This document shows, piece by piece, positions 1-8,338 of a stretch of 33,787 nucleotides of DNA (its first letter is position 1; each line of letters begins with the position of its first letter). Both the position numbers and the translations under genes were made by a program. The DNA is taken from assembly GCA_022394775.1 (NCBI GenBank), contig JAGFCB010000023.1:1-33787 (forward strand), in the 5' to 3' direction. The notes under the pieces are model-generated. The model was given only the letters and a program-made list of their open reading frames with translations, searched no databases and was not told the DNA's origin. This stretch comes from Candidatus Poribacteria bacterium (lineage in GTDB: Bacteria > Poribacteria > WGA-4E > WGA-3G).

Positions 1-1128
1 ATCGCTTGTACAATCAACGGCAGCAGGAGTTCCATCGGCGGATTGTGTTGTGCAAATTGTATTTGCGTAAATAGTTGTGTCCGTGATGCCGCCATTCGCA
101 CCCGTAGACCAGAGATGAATGCCACCATACCTATTTCTCCTACCGTCGTTCACACTTAGGTTATAACGGAGAACATTACCGTAAAACGGACGGGCACCCT
201 CAAACTGAGCTAATAGATATCCTGCCCCGTCATTATCGTGGGAATAGTTATACTGAACGACCGAATTCGTCACACCGCCATCCAAGTCGAATCCGCCGCC
301 GTCTTTGCTGCTGGCAGTTCGGTTGTGATGGGATTCGTTGAACTGAATCACAACACTGTTGGCATCCCAAGCCCATATCCCGACCGGACCGCCGCCTTCA
401 TAATCGTTCAAACTCCCGTTTTCGTAGGCGCGACAACGCTCAATAATTGCGCCGTCCACTTGTGCGAGAACGATACCATTTCCCGAATGGCTGCCCTTGC
501 CGGGGATACCCGCGTTCCTGTAAGCACTACAATTGCCGATATAAAAATCGGCATGCGCGTAACCGTTCTGCTCAGGATTCCAAGCCCCGATACAACTAAT
601 CCCCGCGTCGCCGTTGTCGTGGCTTGTGGTATTCGTGATTTTGACATCCCGAAACCCGCTCCAGCTGCCATCTGTCGGCTGCGCCGCAAGGCAGATTCCA
701 GCATGCTTGAAACCGCTAACATCCACCCGATGCACCCGAATGTTTGCGAATTTGACATTTCCGGGTAGAGTGTTGGAAAATGAAACGCCAGACCCCGTAT
801 TTTTTGATGCCCCTGCCCCGACAAAATTGAGGTTGGAGAGGCACACACCGCCCATATTTTTCGCTATGAAACCGGTTCCAATGCCTGCATCAATTGTTGC
901 CCTACCTGAACCGTAAGAACCAATTGTTACGGCGCAGGATGCTAATTCACTGCTTTGATTGACATTAGCAAGACTGAGATTTCCAAGGAAGGTCTGATTC
1001 GCTTGAAACCTGACTGAATCTCCCAGTAACAATTGGGCAGCATTCACACGTTCAATACTTCGCCACGGCTGGTTTTCAGACGAACCGGTGTTTGAATCGT
1101 TCCCGAATAAACTGACGTAGTAATCCAT
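1..1128 (-). CDS. Right-handed beta-helix protein, C-terminal part cut by window edge
   Basis: The minus strand is open without a stop from an ATG at 1128 to base 1 (376 codons), so this is the N-terminal part of a longer protein. It begins MDYYVSLFGNDSNTGSSENQ followed by PWRSI, the usual opening of DUF1565/pectate-lyase-like beta-helix proteins. Irregular repeats rich in G, N, D and aromatic residues follow, such as GISCIGAW, GNGIVLAQ, GIWAWDANSVVIQFN, GGFDLDGGVTNSVVQYN and GGIHLWSTG; these are typical beta-helix coils. No signal peptide is visible. The start lies 9 bases after the stop of the lipoprotein gene, with no clear Shine-Dalgarno, so translational coupling is likely. The likely role is polysaccharide binding or cleavage, but no catalytic residues can be assigned. 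Two plus-strand frames over the same stretch look like shadows. Confidence 0.75.
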   Translation of the reverse strand, partial: MDYYVSLFGNDSNTGSSENQPWRSIERVNAAQLLLGDSVRFQANQTFLGNLSLANVNQSSELASCAVTIGSYGSGRATIDAGIGTGFIAKNMGGVCLSNLNFVGAGASKNTGSGVSFSNTLPGNVKFANIRVHRVDVSGFKHAGICLAAQPTDGSWSGFRDVKITNTTSHDNGDAGISCIGAWNPEQNGYAHADFYIGNCSAYRNAGIPGKGSHSGNGIVLAQVDGAIIERCRAYENGSLNDYEGGGPVGIWAWDANSVVIQFNESHHNRTASSKDGGGFDLDGGVTNSVVQYNYSHDNDGAGYLLAQFEGARPFYGNVLRYNLSVNDGRRNRYGGIHLWSTGANGGITDTTIYANTICTTQSADGTPAAVDCTSD

Positions 1129-1137
1129 TAAAAGAGT

Positions 1138-1662
1138 TTAAAATACATTCACGCCACCGAGCGGGTGTCCCGGAATATAGCGGAGTTCGCGATAGGGATC
1201 GCTTTGGAGCATCAGTGGCACTTCCAATTTGGGGAGTTTTAGTTCAACGAATGTAACACGCTGCTTGGCGGTTAATTCTGCCGATATTTCCTGAATTATC
1301 TCTTTAATTTCGTCAAGGTATATGTCGCGCTGTCTGAGGAATTTTCGTGCTTCTTCCCGAAATCGAATGAGTTCGCGTCGTGTACCCGTGTCTGCAAATC
1401 TGTCTTCATATTGACCATATTGCCGTTGCGTGATACCAGCTCGGAATATCTGATAATCCGCCTCTAACTGTTTTTTCTCAAACTCGTAATCTTCAACGAT
1501 GTCCCGTATGAGGTTCAGTTTTGGGTGTATTGTTTTCTGCTGTGTAGTTGTGAGTTGCAATGCAGCGGAGCTTTTGGAAACATCAACCAGCTTAAGTCCT
1601 CCGCATGCTTGCAAAAGACTACAGAGGAGAGAAATGAGGAGCAACCGTATTATGTTTCCCAT
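1138..1662 (-). CDS. Small putative lipoprotein, function unknown
   Basis: This 174-residue protein has a hydrophobic N-terminus ending in LLQAC, a good lipobox with Cys20 as the lipidated residue, so it should be anchored to a membrane. The mature part is charged and predicted mostly helical: residues 50-130 are rich in E, K, R and Q and could form a coiled coil, and the tail is more hydrophobic (ELKLPKLEVPLML). I do not recognise a family. The ATG has a GGAG Shine-Dalgarno about 7 bases upstream. It starts 30 bases after the end of the M32 peptidase gene and ends just before the beta-helix gene, so the three probably form one transcript. Confidence 0.7.
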   Translation of the reverse strand: MGNIIRLLLISLLCSLLQACGGLKLVDVSKSSAALQLTTTQQKTIHPKLNLIRDIVEDYEFEKKQLEADYQIFRAGITQRQYGQYEDRFADTGTRRELIRFREEARKFLRQRDIYLDEIKEIIQEISAELTAKQRVTFVELKLPKLEVPLMLQSDPYRELRYIPGHPLGGVNVF

Positions 1663-1692
1663 GACGAATTCTCCATTTAGACGATAGCAGGT

Positions 1693-3264
1693 TTAGGAAG
1701 TCCTTCCGTCGGGCCATGTTTCCATCATCTCTATCCACTGCTCTGGACCACAACCGTCCAAATCGTATAACTCTCCATATTTTGAGCGCAGATAGGCCAT
1801 ATAGGGTTTAATAGAGAGGGGGCCTCCAGTTGCGCGTTGAATAATTTCGGGTGCTGTATACTTCGATCCGTGCTGGTAAAGATTCTCTTTCAACCAATTG
1901 TGTAGGGTACTAAATTTGCCTTGCTTTTTAATTTCAGCAGGGATTTCAGGATGTGCCTTGAAAGCAGCGGCGTAAAATTGCGCGCCTAAGATGTTGCCGA
2001 GCGTATAGCCTTGAAATGCGCCGCCAATCAACCCAAAATACCAGTGAACATCCTGTAAAACCCCGTCTTTATCGTCCGGTGGCACGATGCCAAAATCGGC
2101 TTCAAACCGCTCACGCCATACCTTTGGCAAGTCTCGAATTTCCAGATTCCCTTCGAGCATAGCCAACTCAAGATCGAAACGCAACATGACGTGTAAATTG
2201 TAGGTTACCTCGTCAGCGTTCGTACGGATAAGGGAGCGTTCCACTTTGTTGATTGCCCGATTGAATGTATCTTTGGATACAGAACCGAGCTGCTCAGAAA
2301 AGACGCTTTGAAGTTTCGGATAGTAGTGATACCAAAACCCTCGGCTGCGCCCGACCAAATTCTCCCAAAGCCTCGACTGACTCTCATGAACACCGGAGGA
2401 TGTGCCACGAGCGAGCGGTGTTCCTTCATAATCGGGACGGATACCTTGTTCATAAAGGGCATGCCCAGTCTCATGCAAGGTGCTGAAGAGTGCATCGCCG
2501 AGGAAATTTTCCTTTGTACGGGTTGTAATCCTCACATCCCCAAGTGAGAACTTCGTCATAAAGGGATGGTGCGTTTTATCCTGTCGTCCTCGATTCATGT
2601 CATAGCCGAACTGTTGAGCGACTTCCAAGCCGAACGCGAGTTGTTTCTCTTCCGGGAAGTATTGGTGCAAACAGGAATCGTCAGCGGGTTCCTGTGATGT
2701 GATAGCGGCAACGATCGGAACGAGTTCTTGGCGCAATTCCGCGAAGACCCTGCTAACATCGGCAGCTTTCATCCCGTAATCGCTTGATTCAATGGAAGGA
2801 TCGGCGATGTGATCATAGCCGGGAAAGAAATTAGCTGCCTGCCGGCTATATTCGAGAGTTTTCTCGAGGTAGGGCCGTACACGTTCAAAGTCATTTGCCG
2901 GGCGTGCTTGAGTCCATACTTGATAGGATTCAGAAGTGTGGTTCGCCACTTCCGCGGTGAATGCTGCTGGTATTTTAATGGCGCGTTCATACTTTCGCCG
3001 CGCGACACGGAGGAGCCCTGCTTCATCAGCGTCATAGTCAAGGCTCTTTTCGTAAGGCTCAAGTGCATCAAGCAATTTTCCGATAGTGGGATCTGTAAAT
3101 TTCTCGTGCGCCAATCGTCCGAGTGTCGCAGTTTGACGTGCCCGTGCGGCAGCACCTCCGGGAGGCATGTATGTGGATTGATCCCAATAGAGCAGTCCAG
3201 CAGCGGACGATATATCATTTACCTCAAGTAGACGGTTTTTAAGTTCTTGAAACTTGGTTTCCAC
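1693..3264 (-). CDS. M32 family metallocarboxypeptidase (carboxypeptidase Taq type)
   Basis: This 523-residue protein has the normal length for peptidase family M32, cytosolic zinc carboxypeptidases that remove C-terminal residues from peptides. The zinc motif HETGH is at residues 264-268, and the third ligand is the Glu of HESQSRLWEN (residue 294). The family motifs HPF (about 233) and DVRITTR (about 243) are also present. There is no signal peptide. The start is GTG at 3264, preceded by AGGAG with about 7 bases of spacing. The lipoprotein and beta-helix genes follow on the same strand. A peptide-recycling role is known for the family; nothing here shows a specific substrate. Confidence 0.95.
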   Translation of the reverse strand: METKFQELKNRLLEVNDISSAAGLLYWDQSTYMPPGGAAARARQTATLGRLAHEKFTDPTIGKLLDALEPYEKSLDYDADEAGLLRVARRKYERAIKIPAAFTAEVANHTSESYQVWTQARPANDFERVRPYLEKTLEYSRQAANFFPGYDHIADPSIESSDYGMKAADVSRVFAELRQELVPIVAAITSQEPADDSCLHQYFPEEKQLAFGLEVAQQFGYDMNRGRQDKTHHPFMTKFSLGDVRITTRTKENFLGDALFSTLHETGHALYEQGIRPDYEGTPLARGTSSGVHESQSRLWENLVGRSRGFWYHYYPKLQSVFSEQLGSVSKDTFNRAINKVERSLIRTNADEVTYNLHVMLRFDLELAMLEGNLEIRDLPKVWRERFEADFGIVPPDDKDGVLQDVHWYFGLIGGAFQGYTLGNILGAQFYAAAFKAHPEIPAEIKKQGKFSTLHNWLKENLYQHGSKYTAPEIIQRATGGPLSIKPYMAYLRSKYGELYDLDGCGPEQWIEMMETWPDGRTS

Positions 3265-3490
3265 AATATTACTCCTGTTTTTTTATCGAGGTAGTGTATT
3301 AGCAGCCAGCAGAACAGTTGTCAGTTAATCTGAATCTCGAATTTTGGCGTTGTGATTCAGGGATATCTTGCCCAAATTTACTACAATCTGACTTAAAAAT
3401 CAAACCAATTTTGGACTTGCTTCATCTGCGCGAGAAATTATTTTTTATTTTCACCTTAATTTTATCGCAAATTACAAAAATTTCGGATTT

Positions 3491-3524
3491 TTGTCTCATT
3501 TTCGTAACAATTGGGTGTTATAAT
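3491..3524 (+). promoter_or_regulatory. Candidate PHO-box-like promoter of pstS
   Basis: A perfect TATAAT lies at 3519-3524. Ten bases upstream of it are two 7-mers separated by 4 bases, TTGTCTC (3491-3497) and TCGTAAC (3502-3508). They partly match the PhoB half-sites CTGTCAT and CTGTCAC, and the spacing to the -10 is the one known for PhoB-activated promoters. No consensus -35 is present, as expected for an activator-dependent promoter. The predicted transcript starts near 3531, about 25 bases before the pstS ATG. The half-site match is only partial (4 of 7 in each), so the operator is tentative. The rest of the gap 3265-3490 is AT-rich with nothing else recognised. Confidence 0.45.
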
Positions 3525-3555
3525 TTATAGTAAATCCAGCAAAAGAGGTAGATCG

Positions 3556-4473
3556 ATGCTAAAAATGGATCACGCAAGATACATTATTATATGCATTTTG
3601 GTAGTTTTGGTATGTGGATTTGCCATCATCGGCTATTCACCTACAGATAGCGAAAGTGCTGCAAGTAAACAGTCAGCACAAATCATAAAAAATAAAGGCT
3701 CAGATACGATGGTGAATTTGGCGCAGGCGTGGGCAGAGATATACACGGGGCTCACGAACACTGCCTCCGTGGAGGTATCAGGTGGAGGTTCTGGTACAGG
3801 TGTAGCAGCGCTAATAAATGGCACGGTAGACATCGCGAACTGCAGTCGTCAAATCAAACCCAAAGAGTTAGAACTCGCGACGCAAAATACGGGCAAAACA
3901 CCTCAGGAATTTATTGTTGGGTATGATGCGCTCGCGGTTTATGTCCACCACGACACACCGCTTGATAAAATTACGATTACTGAACTTGCCGAAATATATG
4001 GCGAAGATGGCAATATAACCAAATGGAGTGATCTCGGCGTTGCGCACGAAAATTGTCCGAGTAACAAAATTATCCGTATCAGTCGGCAATCCAATTCCGG
4101 TACCTACTTCTATTTTAGGGAAGCACTGCTCGGTAAAACACAAGATTTTAAATTGGGTTCCTTGGATTTACACGGTTCCAAAGACGTGGTAGAAGTTATT
4201 GGACGCACCCCGTGCGCTATCGGTTACAGTGGCATGGGATATGCGACTTCAGAGGTAAAGATGTTAGAAGTTGCAACAGCCCCCGGTGAACGTTACTACG
4301 CCCCAAATCTTAAGAATGTCCTCGCCAAAACCTATCCGATCGCTCGTCCTTTGTACATGTATTCGCTCGGTGAACCGACTGGAGAAGCGAAGGCATACCT
4401 TGATTGGATTTTGTCTCCGGCTGGTCAAAAGATCGTTGAGAAACTCGGTTTCGTGCCATTAGCGAACAAGTAA
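3556..4473 (+). CDS. pstS: Phosphate ABC transporter substrate-binding protein PstS
   Basis: This is the periplasmic phosphate-binding component of the Pst importer. From the ATG at 3556 it is 305 residues. AGAGG lies 7 bases upstream, which favours this start over an upstream TTG at 3511. The N-terminus is a hydrophobic export or anchor segment (about residues 8-26); Cys21 is not in a convincing lipobox. The mature part has the PstS signatures NKGSDTMVNLAQAW, GGGSGTGVAAL and IANCSR, and later RQSNSGTYFYF. It is the first gene of the phosphate cluster, followed by a repeat element and then pstC. A PHO-box-like promoter precedes it. Confidence 0.93.
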   Translation: MLKMDHARYIIICILVVLVCGFAIIGYSPTDSESAASKQSAQIIKNKGSDTMVNLAQAWAEIYTGLTNTASVEVSGGGSGTGVAALINGTVDIANCSRQIKPKELELATQNTGKTPQEFIVGYDALAVYVHHDTPLDKITITELAEIYGEDGNITKWSDLGVAHENCPSNKIIRISRQSNSGTYFYFREALLGKTQDFKLGSLDLHGSKDVVEVIGRTPCAIGYSGMGYATSEVKMLEVATAPGERYYAPNLKNVLAKTYPIARPLYMYSLGEPTGEAKAYLDWILSPAGQKIVEKLGFVPLANK

Positions 4474-4476
4474 ATC

Positions 4477-4633
4477 AGGACTTACGCATTATGCCCTGCA
4501 GGGTTTTCGCCAGTCTTATAAACAGGACTTACGTATTTTCTATGATAATCTACGTATTAGGCACTGCAGGCGGGGTTTGAAACCCTGCAGAAATACCCCA
4601 GCAAAAACCCTGCAAAGGGAGCTGCGTAAGTCC
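4477..4633. repeat. Palindromic intergenic repeat (AGGACTTACGCA family) between pstS and pstC
   Basis: The element begins AGGACTTACGCATT (4477-4490) and ends with the reverse complement TGCGTAAGTCC (4623-4633). A second internal AGGACTTACG copy lies near 4528. Its centre, from about 4563, is a hairpin with CTGCA and GGGTTT arms, an AAACCC/TGCAG return arm and a GGCG bulge. Related copies occur at 10861, 20759, 20855, 30241 and 33381-33615. It fills the whole pstS-pstC gap, so it must be transcribed if the operon is read through. Confidence 0.8.
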
Positions 4634-4646
4634 CAATAAATAAAAT

Positions 4647-5552
4647 ATGAATATCTTACGAAAAAAAAGTGCGGCAAATGTGCCGTTTTCCGAAACCGTA
4701 ATTGAAACATTGATCCGCCTGTGTGGTGTTAGTTCTATTATTTTTGTGTTCGGTATTTTCTTCTTCGTGTTCCGAGAAGGTGCGGGTTTCCTTTTCAATG
4801 GCTTAGATTTAGGAGAGTTTCTGACGAGTCCTGAATGGTATCCGACCTCACTGAACAACAAAAGGTATGGCACCCTCGCCTTGATTTTGGGTACGTTTAG
4901 CGTGACGACGTTAGCGATGTGTATAGCGGTCCCATTTGGACTTGGCGCAGCAATCTTTATATCAGAGTTCTGCAGTCCAAAACTGAGAGAGACATTCAAG
5001 ATTATCATCGAACTGCTCGCCGCGATTCCTTCTGTTGTATGGGGTTTCATCGGGCTGACCCTGATGAATCAGTTAATCATTGCTGTGTTCAATGCCCCGA
5101 TTGGTTTAACGATGCTGAACGGCGGTATCCTGTTAGCGTTGATGAGTGTGCCTATCATTGTCTCCATAGCAGAAGATGCGTTGAAAGCTGTTCCGGATTC
5201 TTATCGCGAGGCTGCGGAAGCGCTCGGTGCAACGCGGTGGCAGGTGACCTATCGCGTGCTTCTGCCAGCGGCAAAAAACGGGTTATTGGCAGCGGTATTG
5301 CTTGGTGCTGCGCGGTCCATCGGTGAGACGATGGCTGTGCTTATGGCGACAGGACACTCTGTTAACATTCCGTCAAGCCCACTGTCTTGGATTCGCACGC
5401 TCACGGCGACAATCGCCGCGGAACTCGGAGAAGTTGCGAGAGGCGGTGAGCATTATCAAGTGCTTTTTATTATCGGCATTCTACTCTTTACGATCACCTT
5501 TGTGGTGAACCTCATCGCTGATTTAGTTATCAAAGGCATTCGACAACAATAG
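4647..5552 (+). CDS. pstC: Phosphate ABC transporter permease PstC
   Basis: This is an inner-membrane permease subunit of the phosphate importer, 301 residues, about the family norm. Six hydrophobic segments can be traced, starting at about residues 24-48 (SSIIFVFGIFFFVFREGAGF). The cytoplasmic EAA loop that contacts the ATPase reads EAAEALGATRWQV, followed by the PstC/PstA motif ARSIGETMAVLMATG. The ATG at 4647 has no clear Shine-Dalgarno; upstream sequence belongs to the repeat element. It lies between pstS and pstA, in the usual pst order. Confidence 0.95.
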   Translation: MNILRKKSAANVPFSETVIETLIRLCGVSSIIFVFGIFFFVFREGAGFLFNGLDLGEFLTSPEWYPTSLNNKRYGTLALILGTFSVTTLAMCIAVPFGLGAAIFISEFCSPKLRETFKIIIELLAAIPSVVWGFIGLTLMNQLIIAVFNAPIGLTMLNGGILLALMSVPIIVSIAEDALKAVPDSYREAAEALGATRWQVTYRVLLPAAKNGLLAAVLLGAARSIGETMAVLMATGHSVNIPSSPLSWIRTLTATIAAELGEVARGGEHYQVLFIIGILLFTITFVVNLIADLVIKGIRQQ

Positions 5553-5576
5553 GAGTACACTCGGCAATAAGTTTTA

Positions 5577-5599
5577 GGATTTACGCAAATTGCGTAAAT
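5577..5599. repeat. Short perfect palindrome, relic of the GGACTTACGCA repeat
   Basis: ATTTACGCAA (5579-5588) and TTGCGTAAAT (5590-5599) are perfect inverted arms around one A. The sequence matches the ends of the repeat family at 4477, and 20759-20780 holds a near-identical miniature form. It lies in the 163-base pstC-pstA gap. Confidence 0.65.
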
Positions 5600-5640
5600 A
5601 TGGAACCTTTGGACGCAAAGCAGCCCTGTTAGTGTTTTCA

Positions 5641-5675
5641 ATCCCTTGTTCCCCTTATTAGGGACTTTAAGAGGT
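5641..5675. repeat. Interspersed repeat (CCCCTTATTAGGGACTTTAAGA family)
   Basis: The core CCTTATTAGGGACTTTAAGA occurs here and again at 28221-28255, with a GC-richer version at 27541-27575 (CCCCCTTATCAGGGGG hairpin). All three copies are intergenic. Function is unknown. Confidence 0.6.
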
Positions 5676-5715
5676 AATACGGAAAACTTAAGTTTTTTTA
5701 AGGACAATAGGAAAT

Positions 5716-6633
5716 ATGGACACCGATATACAAGTATCGCCGGGAGCGATGTTCACGGAAACAGCACTTGACAGACAAAAGCGGCGGATAGAGATTGTGG
5801 TGCGGATCTTCTTGCTTGTGGTAACAAGCCTGATGATTATCCCGTTACTTTTGATTATCGGTTATCTTCTCTACAAAGCACTGCCAGTTCTCTCTTTTGA
5901 GTTTCTGTTCACGAATCCGAAAGACAACATGCGTGCGGGTGGCATCTGGGCACCGTTTCTTGGCACCATTTACTTGGTCGTAGTTTCACTGTTAGTATCT
6001 GCCCCGATTGGGGTGTTCGCAGCGGTCTATCTCAACGAGTATGCCCGTGAGAATTGGTTTACGCGTATCACGAATTTGGCTGTTGTCAACCTTGCGGGTG
6101 TACCGAGTATTGTGCACGCCTTGTTTGGTGTTGGTGCGTTTGTACTCTTTGCGCGTCTGGGTGAATCAATCTTGGCAGCGTCTCTCACACTGGCAATTAT
6201 GACGCTCCCAGTTATCATCGCCAGCACAACGGAGGCATTAAAGGCAGTGCCGATGTCGTTCCGGGAGGCGTGTTGGAACCTTGGTGCCACGCGCTGGCAA
6301 ACGATCCGCCGTATTGTCATTCCGAACTCAATCAGTGGGATTTTGACGGGTGTGATTTTACAGGTATCACGTGCAGCAGGTGAAACGGCACCGATTATGT
6401 TTACTGGCGCTGTTTTTTATAAAGCTATTGCAGAAGGAGACCTTTTCGCCTATAATATAATGGAACAGTGTATGGCACTATCACTCCATCTTTTCACGAT
6501 TTCGACACAGGTTCCGGACGTTACAGAAGGCATTCCTTATGCGACAGCAATAATGCTTGTCGGTAGTGTATTACTCATCAATGCGGTATCAATTGCACTG
6601 AGGGTGTATCTCCGAACACGGAAGAAGTGGTAG
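5716..6633 (+). CDS. pstA: Phosphate ABC transporter permease PstA
   Basis: This is the second membrane subunit of the phosphate importer, 305 residues with six transmembrane stretches. PstA features include FLFTNPKDNMRAGGIWAPFL after the first TM segment, NLAGVPSIVHALFGVGAFVLF, the EAA loop REACWNLGATRWQTIRRIV, and SRAAGETAPIMFTGAVF. The ATG at 5716 follows an AGGACAATAGGAAAT stretch offering a weak Shine-Dalgarno. It forms the canonical trio with pstS and pstC. The next gene is a K+ channel rather than pstB. Confidence 0.95.
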   Translation: MDTDIQVSPGAMFTETALDRQKRRIEIVVRIFLLVVTSLMIIPLLLIIGYLLYKALPVLSFEFLFTNPKDNMRAGGIWAPFLGTIYLVVVSLLVSAPIGVFAAVYLNEYARENWFTRITNLAVVNLAGVPSIVHALFGVGAFVLFARLGESILAASLTLAIMTLPVIIASTTEALKAVPMSFREACWNLGATRWQTIRRIVIPNSISGILTGVILQVSRAAGETAPIMFTGAVFYKAIAEGDLFAYNIMEQCMALSLHLFTISTQVPDVTEGIPYATAIMLVGSVLLINAVSIALRVYLRTRKKW

Positions 6634-6640
6634 AGTGGTT

Positions 6641-6668
6641 ATCAGTTATCAGTTGTCAGTTGTCAGTT
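6641..6668. repeat. Tandem 7-mer repeat, four units
   Basis: Four back-to-back heptamers read ATCAGTT, ATCAGTT, GTCAGTT, GTCAGTT just after the pstA stop. The reading frame of the following channel gene is open through them. A 7-base unit repeated here would not encode a conserved N-terminus, which argues for a later start for that gene. Confidence 0.7.
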
Positions 6669-6743
6669 AAAGAGACTTATGGCAGGCAGCGTAATGATAG
6701 CGAACCCCAATATCCCCGACTAATGACTAACAACTCTAAAACC

Positions 6744-7469
6744 ATGAATAAAGACAGATTACGAGAGATCGTTGAAGGAAATCTATTCAGCGGGATCATT
6801 CAGTTTCTGATTTTAGCTTCGGCTGTTGTGTTTGTGCTTGAATCCGATAGAGAGCAGCTGGAGGTGGATCCTTATGCAGCCCATTTCATTGTCTTAGACG
6901 TGATTTTTCTGGTACTGTTTTCGATAGAATACCTGTTGCGTGTCTATATTGAACCAAAGAAATCGGATTTTGTTTTTAGTTTCTACGGTCTAATTGACCT
7001 AATCGCCATTTTACCATCTCTGTTCCTGGTGCCGGGCTTTCGCGTATTACGGATACTTCGGTTCTTACGAATTTTCAGAGTATTTAAGGCGACGCGATTT
7101 ATTTTAGCCGTAGATCGGCTGGGAGCGGCCCTACGTGAAATCCAACAGGAACTTTTAGCGTTGGTAATCTTATCGTTGATGTTCGTCTACCTCGCTGCGT
7201 GCGGTATCCACTTCTTTGAAAGAGAGGCACAGCCTGAAGCATTTGGCTCTATTCTTGATTCAATGTGGTGGTCTGTCGTGACATTAACTACAATCGGTTA
7301 TGGGGATGTCTATCCGACGACCTCTGGCGGGAGACTTTTCACCGCCCTTGTCGCGCTCGTTGGGGTAGGCTTAATAGCAATTCCGTCTGGTTTGTTAGCT
7401 TCGGCTTTAACGGAAGCGCGAGTGGAACGCGAGCAGATAGAAAAAGATAAAGCAGAAGATGAAAAATAA
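6744..7469 (+). CDS. Voltage-gated potassium channel (six-TM Kv type)
   Basis: From the ATG at 6744 the protein is 241 residues. The selectivity filter TIGYGD is at residues 183-188 in the pore loop (MWWSVVTLTTIGYGDVYP). An S4 voltage sensor is clear, with positive residues every third position at R100, R103, R106, R109, R112 and K115. S1-S3 precede it, and a short charged C-terminal helix follows S6. There is no RCK/TrkA domain, so gating should be by voltage. The frame is open to 6627, but that extension is made of intergenic heptamer repeats; ATG 6723 is a second candidate start. No clear Shine-Dalgarno is seen. It interrupts the pst genes, between pstA and the ATPases. Confidence 0.9.
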   Translation: MNKDRLREIVEGNLFSGIIQFLILASAVVFVLESDREQLEVDPYAAHFIVLDVIFLVLFSIEYLLRVYIEPKKSDFVFSFYGLIDLIAILPSLFLVPGFRVLRILRFLRIFRVFKATRFILAVDRLGAALREIQQELLALVILSLMFVYLAACGIHFFEREAQPEAFGSILDSMWWSVVTLTTIGYGDVYPTTSGGRLFTALVALVGVGLIAIPSGLLASALTEARVEREQIEKDKAEDEK

Positions 7470-7518
7470 AATAGGCATGATAATTGGATAGTTGAAATGT
7501 TAGGCAAACGAGGCAAAC

Positions 7519-8274
7519 GTGGAAAATAAAATACAGATTTCCGACCTACGGGTTCATTACGGAGATACACCAGCACTGAATGGGATTTCCTTTGATGTTC
7601 ATCCAAACGAGATTCTCAGTATCATCGGTCCAGCGCAGTCGGGTAAAACGACGCTCCTGAAAGTTATCAACAGGACTTTGGAGTTCACACCGGATGCGAA
7701 GGTGGAAGGTACGGTGAAATTAGACGGTGTGGACATCGAAACAATAGGCGATGTATACGGTTTACGCCGGCGCATCGGTATGGTATTACCTTTACCGGTA
7801 GGGCTACCGCTTTCTATATACGATAACGTCGCTTTTGCGCCACGGACAGCGGGGCTTCGCACTAAATCTGAATTAGATGAAATCGTTGAACGCTGCTTAC
7901 AGCAAGCAGCCCTCTGGGATGAAGTCAAAGACCGGTTGGACACCCTCGGCACTAAATTGTCAGGCGGCCAACAACAACGCCTGACAATCGCGCGTGCGCT
8001 TTCGCATCAACCGGAAGTGCTTTGTCTCGACGAATTTTCTATCGCTATTGACCCTGTTACAACAATGCGTATTGAAGATGTCCTTAAAACGTTACAGAAA
8101 GAAATGACGATCTTGCTCGTCACGAATTTGGTGCAACAGGCAAAACGATTAGCGAACCGCACCGCCTTTTTTCTTAACGGTGATCTCATTGAAATTGACA
8201 CAACAGATGTAATTTTTTCCGATACCCCGGCAAACCAAGCGACTTACGACTATATCAACGGGAGCTTTGGGTAA
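7519..8274 (+). CDS. PstB-like ABC ATPase 1: signature intact, Q-loop and H-loop lost
   Basis: This is a phosphate-transporter-type nucleotide-binding subunit, 251 residues from a GTG at 7519 with a weak AGG upstream. Walker A is GPAQSGKT (37-44), the signature LSGGQ is intact (147-151), and Walker B ends in D171-E172 (CLDEF, where most PstB have DEP). The Q-loop Gln is missing: MVLPLP has Pro91 where PstB reads MVFQKP. The switch His is missing too: VTNLVQQA has Asn203 where PstB reads VTHNMQQA. By known ABC mechanism its own ATP pocket should be poor, but its LSGGQ can complete a partner's pocket. Its partner is probably the next gene, 64 bases downstream. Confidence 0.9.
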   Translation: MENKIQISDLRVHYGDTPALNGISFDVHPNEILSIIGPAQSGKTTLLKVINRTLEFTPDAKVEGTVKLDGVDIETIGDVYGLRRRIGMVLPLPVGLPLSIYDNVAFAPRTAGLRTKSELDEIVERCLQQAALWDEVKDRLDTLGTKLSGGQQQRLTIARALSHQPEVLCLDEFSIAIDPVTTMRIEDVLKTLQKEMTILLVTNLVQQAKRLANRTAFFLNGDLIEIDTTDVIFSDTPANQATYDYINGSFG

Positions 8275-8296
8275 ATTGGCTATCAACAGTCCGCAT

Positions 8297-8315
8297 GGGT
8301 TGGGCAACCCAACCC
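8297..8315. repeat. Short perfect hairpin of the GGTTGGG repeat family
   Basis: GGGTTGGG (8297-8304) and CCCAACCC (8308-8315) are perfect arms around CAA. It sits between the stop of ATPase 1 and the likely start of ATPase 2, and it resembles the ends of the 21024-21267 element. The open frame running back to a TTG at 8267 would have to code through it, which makes that start unlikely. Confidence 0.65.
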
Positions 8316-8338
8316 CTACGAAACTCGAAAGCCCAAAA

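Noticed and set aside
238..916. Plus-strand frames at the left edge
   Set aside because: They are shadows of the open minus-strand beta-helix frame, which has a recognisable protein family.
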